From positions 1 to 64,000 of the forward strand of contig DAOPQD010000004.1 of assembly GCA_035347995.1 (NCBI GenBank): a stretch of DNA of 64,000 bases, given 5' to 3'. Source of the stretch: JAAZNO01 sp012798275. Lineage in GTDB: Bacteria; Chloroflexota; Anaerolineae; B4-G1; SLSP01. Each line of letters begins with the position of its first letter. Within the stretch, counting starts at the first letter, position 1. The notes under the pieces are model-generated. The model made no database searches. It saw only the letters and a program-made list of their open reading frames with translations, and had not been told where the DNA came from. Both the position numbers and the translations under genes were made by a program. Below, piece after piece: positions 1 to 8,934 of this stretch.

Positions 1-201
1 CTCTGCATTTGAAGCGGGCGATTGAATAGGTTTGGCAGCCGAGCGCAAGATCTCCAGCAGTTGTTGTTCATCTTGAAAGTACCGCCGTTCGGCGCGCTCC
101 GGCGTCGCCAGGGGCAGACTGGCTTCCACCCTCCCGCAAAGCCGATCTGGCGCCGAGTCATCTACAATGAGTTGCACAATCATCGTCACAATACTGCGCA
201 T
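1..201 (-). CDS. Small hypothetical protein, 3' part cut by window edge
   Basis: Reading leftward from an ATG at 201 there are 67 codons without a stop, running off the window. A purine-rich AAAGGG lies about 6 bases upstream. The peptide begins MRSIVTMIVQ and contains ERRYFQDEQQLLEIL. It resembles, from memory, a family of about 100-aa Chloroflexota proteins with a GxRRYFxDxDELxxFL-like core, whose function is unknown. It is divergent from the regulator that starts at 289. The alternative plus-strand ORF over this stretch has poor composition and I do not favour it. Confidence 0.5.
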   Translation of the reverse strand, partial: MRSIVTMIVQLIVDDSAPDRLCGRVEASLPLATPERAERRYFQDEQQLLEILRSAAKPIQSPASNAE

Positions 202-288
202 AGGCTGCCCTTTCGCTGCCAGAATACCTCATCCCATTGACAATCGAATGACAGAACGTACAATTTTAACCGGTAAATCCGGTGAATC

Positions 289-2262
289 ATGGAAGAGCGG
301 ATCAATGACCTCCTCAGCGATAGCCTGCAGCTGACCCAGGCCGGAAAAGCCGACGCCGGCTTGAAACAGGCGCTCAGGGCATATGCTTTGGCCAGGGCCG
401 GGCAAGATGACCTGCAACAGGCCCAGGCGCTCCTGGCCCAGGCGGAAGCATATTTCCGGCTGGGACAATATCCCCAGGCTATTGATCTATCGCAGACAGC
501 CCTCAACCTGGTGAGCGAGAAAGAGGCCTCCGCCGACCCCGACGAAAAGATCAACGCCTTGCGCGTTCTGGCCCATGCCTCCTACCGCCTGGGATGCTGC
601 GCCGGCGAGACCGACAGTCTTGGTTCTCCAGAGCCCTATTTCCACCGCGCCATTGAGCTGTGCCGGGCAGTGGGGGAAAAACGGCTGTTAGCGCGCTGTC
701 TGCACAGCCTGGCGGCCGGCATCTACATGCCGCGCGGACAGTTCGCGCTGGCGCTGGCCACCGATGAGGAAACCCTGCAGCTGTTAGAAGAAAGCCATCA
801 GACAGACCTGTTGTGGGGCCCCTACGGCACCATGAGTTGGGTGTACCTCCTGAGCGGCGAGGATGAGCGCTCGGCGGCCTATCTGGAGCGTTTGCGCAAG
901 GTGGCGCAGCCCGAGACCCTGGCCGCCGGCTGGCAGGCGCTGATCACCGCCCACCTGGACGTGAACCAGGGGCGGCTCGACGAGGGGGAAATGGGGTTCA
1001 AGGCTGTCGGCAGCCTGGCCGAGCGGATCGGCTCACCGGAATTGACCGGTTTTGCCCAACTGGGGCGCGCTCGCATCTGCCGCCTGCGGGGCGAGGGGGT
1101 TCAGGCCCGGCAGTGGGCTGAGGATACCTATGCCCTCGAGCAACGCCTGGGATACCAGCATGTGCAGGCCATGGCGCAGATCGAGATTGGTCGCTGCTGG
1201 TTGGAAGTCCAGGACTATCCCCAGGCCGAAGCCGCCTTTCAACTCGCCCTTGTCGCGGCCCAACCGGTGCAGGCCTGGCTGGAAATCTGCATCTCCGACC
1301 TGAACCTGGCGTACCTCGCTCAGACGACGGGCAGTCAGCCGGCCGCCGACCGGATTGCCCACAGTCTGACCGAGATCCAGGCGCACGGTTTCTTCTTTTT
1401 GGTGGACCAGGAACGCGCGGCAGCCAGTACGGTCCTGGTCGCCGCGCTGACCCATCCAGACGCGCCGCTAGTGAAGCTGGCGGAAACCCTCCTGGAAGGC
1501 CTGCAGCGCACCCCTCCGCCTCCACTGCGGGTCGCCACGCTCGGCGGCCTGAAAGTCTACGTCGGCGCGCGCCAGGTAGACCCCAAGGCATTGCGCAAAC
1601 GTCGCGCCGGGGAGTTGCTGGTCCTGCTGCTGATCAGCCCCGCCGGCCGCCTGTGCCTGGAGGACGCTGCCGAGCAGCTATGGCCAGAGCATCCCGCCGC
1701 CACCGCGCTGGATTTGCTCCGTCAGGCGAGCTCGGCGCTACGCCGCGCGCTCGAACCCGAACTTCCGCCGCGCTTCCCTTCCCGTTATCTCCTGGTGGAG
1801 GAAGGAGTCATGCGCCTGAACCTGGGAGCCGCTGTTGACAGGGCGGCAGTGGATTTTAACGCTTTTGAGGCGCTGTGCCGGCAAGGCGACTGGCAGGCCG
1901 CGCGGCGCGTGTACACGGGCGATTTCTTGCCAGAATTCAGGTTCGCCGAGTGGATCCTGCCTCACAGCGAGCATCTCTTGCTCCTCTACCAGCAATGTCT
2001 GCTGGAGTGCGCGCGGTTGGAATATGCCGCTGGCGACTTCCCGGCAGCGCTGGCGACCTGCCGCCAGCTGCTCAAGCTCGAACCCTGGCAGGAACAGGCC
2101 GTGCTCGTGGGGATGCGCGCCGCCCGGCAGCTCGGCGACGTGGCCTCCGCCCGGCGGCTGTACCTGAGCCTGGAGCAAACCCTCCACAGCGACCTCGGCG
2201 CCGCGCCCGGCCCGGAGTTGCGGGCATTCTATCGCTCCCTGAGCTCCCCGGACGCCGGTTGA
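289..2262 (+). CDS. TPR protein with C-terminal BTAD (SARP-like) regulator domain
   Basis: The 657-aa product has about 400 N-terminal residues of TPR-like helical repeats (for example YFRLGQYPQAIDLSQTAL). These are followed by a winged-helix-like segment starting near RVATLGGLKVYVG (about residue 405) and a bacterial transcriptional activator domain (BTAD) to the C-terminus (YAAGDFPAALATCRQLLKLEP). The usual SARP order is winged helix, BTAD, then other domains; here the repeats come first. It probably senses a ligand or partner through the TPRs and binds DNA, but no ligand or target can be deduced. The ATG at 289 has only a weak GGTGA upstream. The gene is monocistronic and convergent with the restriction-modification pair. 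Confidence 0.75.
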   Translation: MEERINDLLSDSLQLTQAGKADAGLKQALRAYALARAGQDDLQQAQALLAQAEAYFRLGQYPQAIDLSQTALNLVSEKEASADPDEKINALRVLAHASYRLGCCAGETDSLGSPEPYFHRAIELCRAVGEKRLLARCLHSLAAGIYMPRGQFALALATDEETLQLLEESHQTDLLWGPYGTMSWVYLLSGEDERSAAYLERLRKVAQPETLAAGWQALITAHLDVNQGRLDEGEMGFKAVGSLAERIGSPELTGFAQLGRARICRLRGEGVQARQWAEDTYALEQRLGYQHVQAMAQIEIGRCWLEVQDYPQAEAAFQLALVAAQPVQAWLEICISDLNLAYLAQTTGSQPAADRIAHSLTEIQAHGFFFLVDQERAAASTVLVAALTHPDAPLVKLAETLLEGLQRTPPPPLRVATLGGLKVYVGARQVDPKALRKRRAGELLVLLLISPAGRLCLEDAAEQLWPEHPAATALDLLRQASSALRRALEPELPPRFPSRYLLVEEGVMRLNLGAAVDRAAVDFNAFEALCRQGDWQAARRVYTGDFLPEFRFAEWILPHSEHLLLLYQQCLLECARLEYAAGDFPAALATCRQLLKLEPWQEQAVLVGMRAARQLGDVASARRLYLSLEQTLHSDLGAAPGPELRAFYRSLSSPDAG

Positions 2263-2335
2263 GGACGGCTCACGCGGATCTTCCACGCCGGCCTCAGCGC
2301 GCCGGAAACGGTCGGTGAGAGGGGAGAGTCAGGAC

Positions 2336-2369
2336 AAAAAAATTGGCCCAGGACGCCATCCAGGGCCAA
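2336..2369 (-). terminator. Rho-independent terminator of the restriction-modification pair
   Basis: A stem of TTGGCCC (2343-2349) and GGGCCAA (2363-2369) is followed, in the minus-strand sense, by a run of seven T residues (2336-2342). It lies just downstream of the restriction gene stop. Confidence 0.7.
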
Positions 2370-2405
2370 AAATGAGATGCGGCCGCTTGAATAATTGCAT
2401 GTTTT

Positions 2406-3203
2406 TCAAATTTCTATTCGCTGACTGTACAACAGCGGGAGTTGATCCTGACGCAACCTGAACTTTGTCCCATGATTATGGCCTGTGCGCGCGTCAAAAT
2501 CTATGTATACATGACCGTATTCGATTCCTGAGAGCAGGCCATCAAAGCTAAAACCTTGCAATATCATGAGGGTAGAGTAATGAAAAAATTCTTGCCCTCC
2601 CTCGCTTTTCGTTTCTGCCCGAACATAAAAACAGTTTAGCAGCTTTGTGCCGGCCTTGTTACGCAAATCTTCAAAACCCCAATAGGGCTGGGGGTCCAAT
2701 TCACCCAACCCTACTCGTTCGGCGACAGAATCCAACCACTCCTTATGCCTGGGGTCAACCGCAGTTGCATCAAATGATATGAGAACTTTTTGCTGCGAAC
2801 GATCCACCACCACCATAAAACCGCGATCACTTCTCTGAACTCCGCTGATTGTCTGCCGAAAACTCAGCTCTTCTGCTCCATATTTACCGCCAGCCTCTTG
2901 ATGTGCCCAGCCATAGAGAGGCAAAAACATTCGTGGAACGAACCTCAAGGCTCGTGGTGAAGGTTCCATGTGAAAAAGCGTCATTAACGCAATAGTATTT
3001 GCCCTTTGGCATTTCAACTCCCATTCGGCAGCATTGGGCATGGGTAAGTTGTTTTCTTCGATACCCAATAGATCCTCCAATGTGTTTCCAACACCGCCGA
3101 CATTTCTGAGCCTGGCATTCGGTATCCAGCCCATATCACGTATTTTTCTCAATTCTTCAATGAGGGATTCTCTTGTATAAACTTTCAAAGCATCATCTTT
3201 CAT
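2406..3203 (-). CDS. MvaI/BcnI-family type II restriction endonuclease
   Basis: The 265-aa product has the hallmark N-terminal block of the MvaI/BcnI restriction endonuclease family: GNTLEDLLGIEENN followed by WELKCQR. D44 and the E62-x-K64 pair fit the metal-binding PD-(D/E)xK site. MvaI and BcnI are monomeric enzymes recognising CCWGG and CCSGG; a related CC-N-GG site is a reasonable guess but cannot be read from sequence. The C-terminal part carries HVYIDFDARTGHNHGTKFRLR, another conserved-looking block. The gene follows the methyltransferase gene on the same strand with an 84-bp gap, and both probably share one transcript ending at the terminator at 2336-2369. Confidence 0.85.
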   Translation of the reverse strand: MKDDALKVYTRESLIEELRKIRDMGWIPNARLRNVGGVGNTLEDLLGIEENNLPMPNAAEWELKCQRANTIALMTLFHMEPSPRALRFVPRMFLPLYGWAHQEAGGKYGAEELSFRQTISGVQRSDRGFMVVVDRSQQKVLISFDATAVDPRHKEWLDSVAERVGLGELDPQPYWGFEDLRNKAGTKLLNCFYVRAETKSEGGQEFFHYSTLMILQGFSFDGLLSGIEYGHVYIDFDARTGHNHGTKFRLRQDQLPLLYSQRIEI

Positions 3204-3287
3204 TTTAATGATACAGGATACTTGTGCTCCTCGTTCGCCAAAAGCAATTGTTGATATTGCTGTGCGGCGATTTCTGCGCCTGGCCGA

Positions 3288-4217
3288 CTAAGCAGGAGGA
3301 CGCCAAAAGTCCAGCAGATACTCGAAAGTCGTCCCCATAGTAATGTAATTTGATGGCCAGCCGAAAATGCCGATGCGATTTACAATATTGGTACGATCCC
3401 AAATGATGATATTCCGCAGCTCATATCCCCGCTTGCGCAATTCCTCAACGAGTGCCACATGAATGGTAATTCTTTCATTTTCCCACCACATGTCAGGCAC
3501 ATTAATCACACAGTGTCCTTTGGGCTGCAAGAGCGGCAGTAGACGCTCATAAATGGTCCCCATCGCCTCGGTATATTCCTCAAGCGGCATTGTCCCTAGA
3601 TCGCGTGGATCTTGTGAATATTGCTCCACCTTGTCAAACTGCGCATTTTTACGTTCATCACCCCGGCGTGATTTATTTTTCCGCTGCCGGTTTAAAAGAT
3701 TGGCATACGGCGGCGAAGTCCAAATCAACTTGATAGTTTCAGGTTCGAGATAATGATCTATGTGGAGGGCGTCATCCTGAATTGCCAGTTGTTGCGCCCG
3801 GTTAAAAAAGTTATCACTGGCAAGGCGCTGTCGGCATAATTCAATATAAGCCCCCTGTAAATCAAAACCGATTGCATTGCGGTTCAAATCTTGCGCCGCC
3901 ACAAGGGTAGTGCCACTGCCGACAAAAGGGTCAAGCACTAACTCTCCTGCATGAGTGAATAACTCAATGACCTTTTTTGCCAATGACAGGGGAAAAGTGG
4001 CCGGATGCAAGCTTTTGTCTCGAATATCACGCCCTTCATAATTGAACTGCCAAACGCCCAATTGGCTCTTGATCCACTCTTTAGCCGTCATACAGTTCAA
4101 GTGATTGGGGGAACAATCGCAAGTCTTCGTATGTCCAATGCAGATTCGCGTGCGATATAATTCACTTGCCTCGTTAATGGTACGGGGCAAAGCGCTTCCT
4201 GTTACCTCAACATTCAT
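3288..4217 (-). CDS. Site-specific DNA methyltransferase (TSPPY type), partner of the MvaI-like nuclease
   Basis: The 309-aa product has the SAM-binding motif DPFVGSGTT (96-104) and the catalytic motif TSPPY (167-171), typical of N4-cytosine or N6-adenine methyltransferases. Motif I precedes motif IV. I chose ATG 4217, which has GGAG about 6 bases upstream; an in-frame TTG at 4241 would almost abut the upstream kinase-like gene. The N-terminal region holds a cysteine cluster (C26, C33, C35, C42) that could bind a metal. Together with the adjacent MvaI/BcnI-like nuclease this makes a complete type II restriction-modification system. For the partner nuclease family, an N4-cytosine methyltransferase is the most likely type. 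Confidence 0.85.
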   Translation of the reverse strand: MNVEVTGSALPRTINEASELYRTRICIGHTKTCDCSPNHLNCMTAKEWIKSQLGVWQFNYEGRDIRDKSLHPATFPLSLAKKVIELFTHAGELVLDPFVGSGTTLVAAQDLNRNAIGFDLQGAYIELCRQRLASDNFFNRAQQLAIQDDALHIDHYLEPETIKLIWTSPPYANLLNRQRKNKSRRGDERKNAQFDKVEQYSQDPRDLGTMPLEEYTEAMGTIYERLLPLLQPKGHCVINVPDMWWENERITIHVALVEELRKRGYELRNIIIWDRTNIVNRIGIFGWPSNYITMGTTFEYLLDFWRPPA

Positions 4218-4242
4218 CAAGTTCTCCAGTTCTCCTCTCAAC

Positions 4243-4983
4243 TTACGGCAACGGCTGGGCCATATACTGCGCCGCCTCGATGATCAGCTGCACCGCGGCG
4301 TCTACCGTGAGCCGATCCGTGTTCAGCACCAGATCGTAAAGCCGCGGATCTTCCCAATCCAGCCCATGGAAATGCTTCAGATAGCGCGCGCGTTCTCGAT
4401 CACTCCGGCGAATCTGGCGTTCCGCCTCTTTCGCATCAATCCCCAGGCGCTGCATCAGCCGGCGGGCGCGGATTTCCTCCGAGCCCACAATCTTGACACG
4501 CAATACGCCGCTCATGTCCCGTAGGATTGCCTGTCCGCCCCGACCCACGATGATCACATTCCCCGCCTGCGCGCACTCGAGGATCACCTGTCGTACCAGG
4601 TCAGCGTAGCTGCTCGCCAGTTCAGCGCGTTGCTGTTGCGCTGCCAGCTGCAGCAGCGCTTGTTCGCGATCCATATTCTCGCGCTGCATCATCATCGCCA
4701 CAACCTCATCATAGACATAGCCCTCACGCAGAGTGGCGCTCGGGACGGCCGGCACCGGCGGGAGGGTCTCCAATGTCGCCAACATGCGCCGCAACACCCC
4801 CGGCATACGCTCATGATCTTCCAACTGTTCTACCATTTCAGCATCGGGATACCCCGCCATTTCCGCAGCCCGGTGCAGGATCTCTCGATCGAGATAGCGC
4901 AAATTGAGTTTCTGAGCAATGGCAGCGGCGATGTAGCTCCCCTGGCTCCCCAACTGTCTGGAAATAGTAATCACGTTCTTCAT
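4243..4983 (-). CDS. Cytidylate kinase-like family protein
   Basis: The 246-aa product starts MKNVITISRQLGSQGSYIA, a P-loop-like start characteristic of the cytidylate-kinase-like family, followed by LRYLDREILHRAAE. Later DLVLNTDRLTVDAAVQLI matches the usual C-terminal block. Family members are predicted nucleotide kinases of unknown substrate. ATG 4983 is preceded by AAGGAG about 7 bases away. A clear promoter lies at 5038-5066. The restriction-modification genes follow in the same direction and may be transcribed by read-through. Confidence 0.75.
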   Translation of the reverse strand: MKNVITISRQLGSQGSYIAAAIAQKLNLRYLDREILHRAAEMAGYPDAEMVEQLEDHERMPGVLRRMLATLETLPPVPAVPSATLREGYVYDEVVAMMMQRENMDREQALLQLAAQQQRAELASSYADLVRQVILECAQAGNVIIVGRGGQAILRDMSGVLRVKIVGSEEIRARRLMQRLGIDAKEAERQIRRSDRERARYLKHFHGLDWEDPRLYDLVLNTDRLTVDAAVQLIIEAAQYMAQPLP

Positions 4984-5037
4984 CGCTGCTCCTTTTCAAC
5001 AGGCACTTGAACATCCTCTAACCTGACGCTTGATTTT

Positions 5038-5066
5038 ATCCTAACGCTATCCGCGCGAATTGTCAA
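5038..5066 (-). promoter_or_regulatory. Sigma70-type promoter for the cytidylate kinase-like gene
   Basis: In the minus-strand sense there is a perfect -35 TTGACA (5066-5061), a 17-bp spacer and a -10 TAGGAT (5043-5038). It lies 55 bp upstream of the start codon at 4983. Confidence 0.6.
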
Positions 5067-5069
5067 CCC

Positions 5070-6173
5070 TCAGGGAGTTGGGGTCGGAGGCGGATAAGGG
5101 ATCACCCGGAAAGTCATCGTCAGCGGCGCCGTCGCGGAGACGACCAGCGTCACCGTGTACGCCCCGGGACGCAAGAACGGCGCCGCCGCATTGCCGCTCA
5201 GACTGTCCCAGATGACGCCTTCCGGCCCGCCATCCCACACACCCTCGAACTCGCGCAGCAACGTCCCCTCACGGTACCACCGCGCCGACCAGGGCGTCGC
5301 CGCCGACAGCTCCTGACACGTCGCGCCGACATAGACCGCCTGCGTGTACCACTGAAAGCGATCGGCCGTCAACACCGGCTGCCCCTGCGGGGCGAGGGCG
5401 CCGGCAACAAACGGCGCGTCGCACCGGATGGCCGGCTTGGGCGGCGGCGGTGGCGTCGGAGCCGCGCCCACCTCGAATTCCAACTGCCGGCTTTCCGGCG
5501 CCGTCAACGTCAGGGCGGCGCGATAAATGCCTGCCGCAAAGGGCATCCCCTCCTCGCGGTAACACGCGACGCTCTGTTCGCCCTCCATTTCCAGCAACGT
5601 GAGCGCCTGCGTGCAGACGACGTCCGCGCCAGCGCTCACCGCAAACCACAGCGGCGCGCCCGGACAGACGCCCGCATACCGGAATTGAACGTAGAAAACC
5701 CGCGTGCCCTCGGGGAGACGCTCCACCTCGGGGCCCTCCGGAGTCAGCAGCAGGCGCATCGCCTGCACTTCGGGCGTAGCGGCAAGGATCTCAAAAGTGT
5801 GCGTGAAGAGCGTCTGCGTCTCAGCGCGCAAGACGACGCGATACTTGCCCGCCGCCAGCGGCACCCCGTGAGGAAAAGCGATGAGCAGATCGCGCTGCAG
5901 CGGCGTCCATTCCCCCTCCGCCAGGGGCGTTTCTGCATCCGCCCCCAGCAACGTCCAGGTCGCGCTCTCGCCCGCAGGCCAGGATCCTTTGAGCAAGGGC
6001 TCCAGGCGCAGTTGCAGGGCGTCGCGGCAGAGCTGCGCCGGCGCGCCAGGGAGCTGCACCTCCGGGAACACCGGCGTGATCCGCACGGTCGGCGAGGGCG
6101 TCGCCGGTATGCCCGCGCAACCCGCCAGCAACATCGCCACCAGCCACCACGTCAGCCACCGCCGTGAGGTCAT
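5070..6173 (-). CDS. Predicted lipoprotein of unknown function
   Basis: The 367-aa product has a short basic start, a hydrophobic stretch and a lipobox LLAGC with lipidated C19, so it is probably exported and membrane-anchored. The mature part is beta-rich in appearance, with repeated segments such as AGKYRVVLRAE, AGIYRAALTLT and PGAYTVTLVVS. These suggest tandem immunoglobulin-like domains, and the Pro-rich tail ends PPPTPTP. The start codon overlaps the TPR gene stop (ATGA), so it is translationally coupled as the last gene of a three-gene unit. No specific function is recognisable. Confidence 0.65.
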   Translation of the reverse strand: MTSRRWLTWWLVAMLLAGCAGIPATPSPTVRITPVFPEVQLPGAPAQLCRDALQLRLEPLLKGSWPAGESATWTLLGADAETPLAEGEWTPLQRDLLIAFPHGVPLAAGKYRVVLRAETQTLFTHTFEILAATPEVQAMRLLLTPEGPEVERLPEGTRVFYVQFRYAGVCPGAPLWFAVSAGADVVCTQALTLLEMEGEQSVACYREEGMPFAAGIYRAALTLTAPESRQLEFEVGAAPTPPPPPKPAIRCDAPFVAGALAPQGQPVLTADRFQWYTQAVYVGATCQELSAATPWSARWYREGTLLREFEGVWDGGPEGVIWDSLSGNAAAPFLRPGAYTVTLVVSATAPLTMTFRVIPYPPPTPTP

Positions 6174-6601
6174 GGCTCCTCCTTATCCGGCTCGACCGTC
6201 AATTCCGCGATCATCCGCTCGGCGTACTCCCGCCAGTACGGATGCGCCCCCACGCTCAGGTAGGCGCGGAAATCAGTCAGCGCCGCAACAATGTCACCCA
6301 GCTGTTGATAGGCCACCCCACGGTTGAACAGGGCCTCGTACAGCCGGGGGTCCACGCTCAGCGCTGCCGTGAGGTCTGCCACGGCCTTCTGCGGCTCATG
6401 CAACTCACGCCAGTACAGGATTCCCCGATCCAGGTACGCCTGACCCAGTGTCGGGTCGAGCGCCACCGCCCGCGTGAAATCCTCCACAGCAGCCCAATGC
6501 TCCCACACATCGCCGCGCGTATTTCCCAGATGGCGATACGCCTCCCCGCGCAAATGGTACCATCGCGCCAGTCGCCGGTTCCACCACAGTTGCAGCTTCA
6601 T
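6170..6601 (-). CDS. Small TPR-repeat protein
   Basis: The 143-aa product contains about three tetratricopeptide-like repeats (AVALDPTLGQAYLDRGILYW, AALSVDPRLYEALFNRGVAY). It has no signal peptide. It overlaps both neighbours by ATGA junctions, so the glycosyltransferase, TPR protein and lipoprotein are probably translated from one mRNA. A scaffolding role is possible but not shown. Confidence 0.65.
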   Translation of the reverse strand: MKLQLWWNRRLARWYHLRGEAYRHLGNTRGDVWEHWAAVEDFTRAVALDPTLGQAYLDRGILYWRELHEPQKAVADLTAALSVDPRLYEALFNRGVAYQQLGDIVAALTDFRAYLSVGAHPYWREYAERMIAELTVEPDKEEP

Positions 6602-7698
6602 GTCAACAAGCCCTCATACACCCGCGCCGTCTCGAGCGCGATGTGTTTTTGAGTGAACTGCGCCAGCACCCGCGCCCGGCCAGCCTGCGCCAGGGCCTCT
6701 CGCAGCTCGCGATCGCGCACCAGGCGCGCGAGATGTTCACGCAAAATTTCCACGTCCGCCTCCGGGAATACCCATCCCGCATCGCCCATCACGGCGGGAA
6801 TCTCCCCCGAAGCGGCCCCTACCACGGCAACGCCGCACGCCATCGCCTCGATGAGCACCCGCCCGAATTGCTCCATCCAGTTCGGCCGGGTGCGCGAGGG
6901 CAACACCAGCACGTCCACCGTCTGATAGAAGCCGGGCATCTCCACCGAAGGCAGCGGCGCGCGGAATGTCACTTTCCCGGCCAGGCCGGCGACCCGCGCC
7001 TGTTCTGCCAGCCGTCCCGCTTCCGGGCCGCTTCCCAGGATCGTCGCGCGCCACTCCCCCGGCAGCCCCTCCAACGCCGCGAGGAACAGGTCCACACCCT
7101 TCTCCGGCACCAGCCGACCCACATACGCCAGATGCACGGGGCCAAGCGGACGCGGCGCCGACGGGGGGCAGAAAATCTCCGGGTCCACACCGAATTGCGG
7201 CAGCACCGTCAACGCCCCGCGATAGCCCTTCTGGCGCCAGACCTCCGCCGCCGTCGTGCTGCCCATCAGCGCGTGATCTACATGCTCCAGATTGTAGCGT
7301 TCGATGGCGCTAAACGGCCAGGGGTAATGGCGCAGCAGATTCTGCCACGAAAACCACAGCGTCTTCGCCCCCAACCGTCGGGCCAGGACGTTGGCGTGAA
7401 AGGTCGCCAGATTGTAGGGCTCCTCATCAATGTGGACAATATCCGGGTGCTCACGCCGCAACAGGCGTCCCAATGTGGGATAGAAATGCAGGTGAAAATT
7501 GCCATTCCACACCAGGGGCAGCGTCTCCAGCCGATATCCCACGGTGTGCGCGCGCTCCAGACGGGTCACGCCGCGCTCGTCGCGCCAGGACGACGGCACC
7601 GCGGCCACGAGTTCGATGCCGGGAACTGCGGCGAGCTCCTCCAGTTTACGTTGATAGACCCCCACCAGACAGGCCTTCGAAAGCATAACCACGCGCAA
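6598..7698 (-). CDS. Glycosyltransferase family 4 protein
   Basis: The 366-aa product has the GT-B fold pattern of family 4 transferases: an N-terminal acceptor domain with DIVHIDEEPYNLATF, then LAYVGRLVPEKGVDLFL and the donor-binding EQFGRVLIEAMACGVAVVG followed by EIPAVMGDAGWVF. It likely transfers a sugar from a nucleotide donor to a glycan or lipid. I place the start at TTG 7698 because GAAGGAG (7716-7710) lies 11 bases upstream; ATG 7686 and GTG 7692 are alternatives. The longer open frame to 7914 covers the divergent promoter region and is unlikely to be coding. It is the first gene of the operon with the TPR protein and lipoprotein. Confidence 0.8.
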   Translation of the reverse strand: MRVVMLSKACLVGVYQRKLEELAAVPGIELVAAVPSSWRDERGVTRLERAHTVGYRLETLPLVWNGNFHLHFYPTLGRLLRREHPDIVHIDEEPYNLATFHANVLARRLGAKTLWFSWQNLLRHYPWPFSAIERYNLEHVDHALMGSTTAAEVWRQKGYRGALTVLPQFGVDPEIFCPPSAPRPLGPVHLAYVGRLVPEKGVDLFLAALEGLPGEWRATILGSGPEAGRLAEQARVAGLAGKVTFRAPLPSVEMPGFYQTVDVLVLPSRTRPNWMEQFGRVLIEAMACGVAVVGAASGEIPAVMGDAGWVFPEADVEILREHLARLVRDRELREALAQAGRARVLAQFTQKHIALETARVYEGLLT

Positions 7699-7843
7699 TG
7701 CTGTTGATGCTCCTTCCGTAAACGACCCGGCGAGAAATGGCCGGCAGGGACACCCTCGCAGCCCTCTCTGCCCAGATGATGGTCGCGCCGGTACTCCAAG
7801 TATACTCCAGGCAAGCCGCAGGAAAAGATGCTCCTCAAACAAG

Positions 7844-7872
7844 TTGTCCACTTCAGCGTTCTGAGGTATCAT
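7844..7872 (+). promoter_or_regulatory. Promoter for the PLP-enzyme operon
   Basis: A -35 TTGTCC (7844-7849), a 17-bp spacer and a -10 TATCAT (7867-7872) lie 61 bp before the start at 7933. A possible opposing -10 (TATACT on the minus strand, 7804-7799) could serve the glycosyltransferase, but its -35 is weak. Confidence 0.5.
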
Positions 7873-7932
7873 AGCGTTGAAGGATGAAGAACACAGGCCA
7901 ACGTACCAAGTCACATGTGGGAGGAGATACCC

Positions 7933-8934
7933 ATGGAATTAGCAGTTCTTGCCCAACGTCTGGAAATGCTCCAGCCGCTGCCGCTCGGATACTTGCCCAC
8001 CCCCCTGGCGCCATTGCCCCGGCTCTCCCAGGCGCTGGGAGGGCCGGAGGTGTGGATCAAGCGCGATGACCTCACCGGCCTGGGGCTGGGAGGGAACAAA
8101 ATCCGCAAGCTCGCCTTCCTGCTGGCCGAGGCCCAGCGACAACACGCGGACGTCATCATGACCACGGGAGCACAACAATCCAATCACGCGCGCCAGACTG
8201 CTGCCGTCGCCGCCATGCTGGGATTGCCCTGCGTGCTCGTCCTGCGCGGCACTCCACCGGCCCAACCCCAGGGCAACTACTTTCTTGACCGGCTCCTGGG
8301 CGCCGAGGTGCGCTGGTCGGGCAACCGCCCCCTCCTGCAAGCGCTCGACGCCGAGGCCGAAGCCCTGCGGCAGGAAGGGCGCCATCCCTACGTCATCACC
8401 TACGGCGGCAGCTCGGCGCTCGGCGCGTGTGGCTTCGTCGCCGGCATAGCCGAGGTCGCCATGCAGGCCCAGGCGTTGGGGATCATCTTTGACGCCATAG
8501 TCTTTGCCAGCAGCAGCGGCGGGACGCAGGCCGGCATGGCCGCCGGCATCCGCGCCCTCGACCTGCCCACGCGCGTGATCGGCATCAGCATCGCCGAACC
8601 GGCAAGCAGCTTCCGCCACGATCTGGCACGCCTCACCAACGAGACGGCGGCCCTGTTGAAGCTGGATCTCGCCTTCAGCGATGACGACTTCGACGTGCGC
8701 GACGCCTATCTGGGGCAGGGCTATGGCATCGTCACCGACGTCGAACGCGAAGCCATCCGTTTCGCCGCCCGCACCGAAGGGCTGTTTGTGGATCCCGTGT
8801 ACACCGGGCGCGCCCTCGGCGGCTTGATGGACCTGATCCGGCGAGGCGAATTTAGCCCCTCACAGCGGGTGCTCTTTTGGCACACCGGCGGCGCTCCGGC
8901 CCTCTTCGCCTACACGGAGGCTCTCGAAGGATGA
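7933..8934 (+). CDS. PLP-dependent D-cysteine desulfhydrase / ACC deaminase family enzyme
   Basis: The 333-aa product matches fold-type II PLP enzymes of the D-cysteine desulfhydrase and ACC-deaminase family. The Schiff-base lysine is K56 in GGNKIRKL, the substrate-binding block is TTGAQQSNHARQTAA, and DPVYTGRALGGL lies near the end. Likely activity is beta-elimination from a D-amino acid giving pyruvate and ammonia (plus sulfide from D-cysteine); the exact substrate cannot be told apart by eye. ATG 7933 has GGGAGGAG 6 bases upstream, better than the upstream ATG at 7915. Its stop overlaps the next gene by ATGA. Confidence 0.8.
   Translation: MELAVLAQRLEMLQPLPLGYLPTPLAPLPRLSQALGGPEVWIKRDDLTGLGLGGNKIRKLAFLLAEAQRQHADVIMTTGAQQSNHARQTAAVAAMLGLPCVLVLRGTPPAQPQGNYFLDRLLGAEVRWSGNRPLLQALDAEAEALRQEGRHPYVITYGGSSALGACGFVAGIAEVAMQAQALGIIFDAIVFASSSGGTQAGMAAGIRALDLPTRVIGISIAEPASSFRHDLARLTNETAALLKLDLAFSDDDFDVRDAYLGQGYGIVTDVEREAIRFAARTEGLFVDPVYTGRALGGLMDLIRRGEFSPSQRVLFWHTGGAPALFAYTEALEG

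Noticed and set aside
22..240. A 72-aa plus-strand frame at the left edge
   Set aside because: The minus-strand frame ending at 201 has better composition and a ribosome site; the plus frame lacks both.
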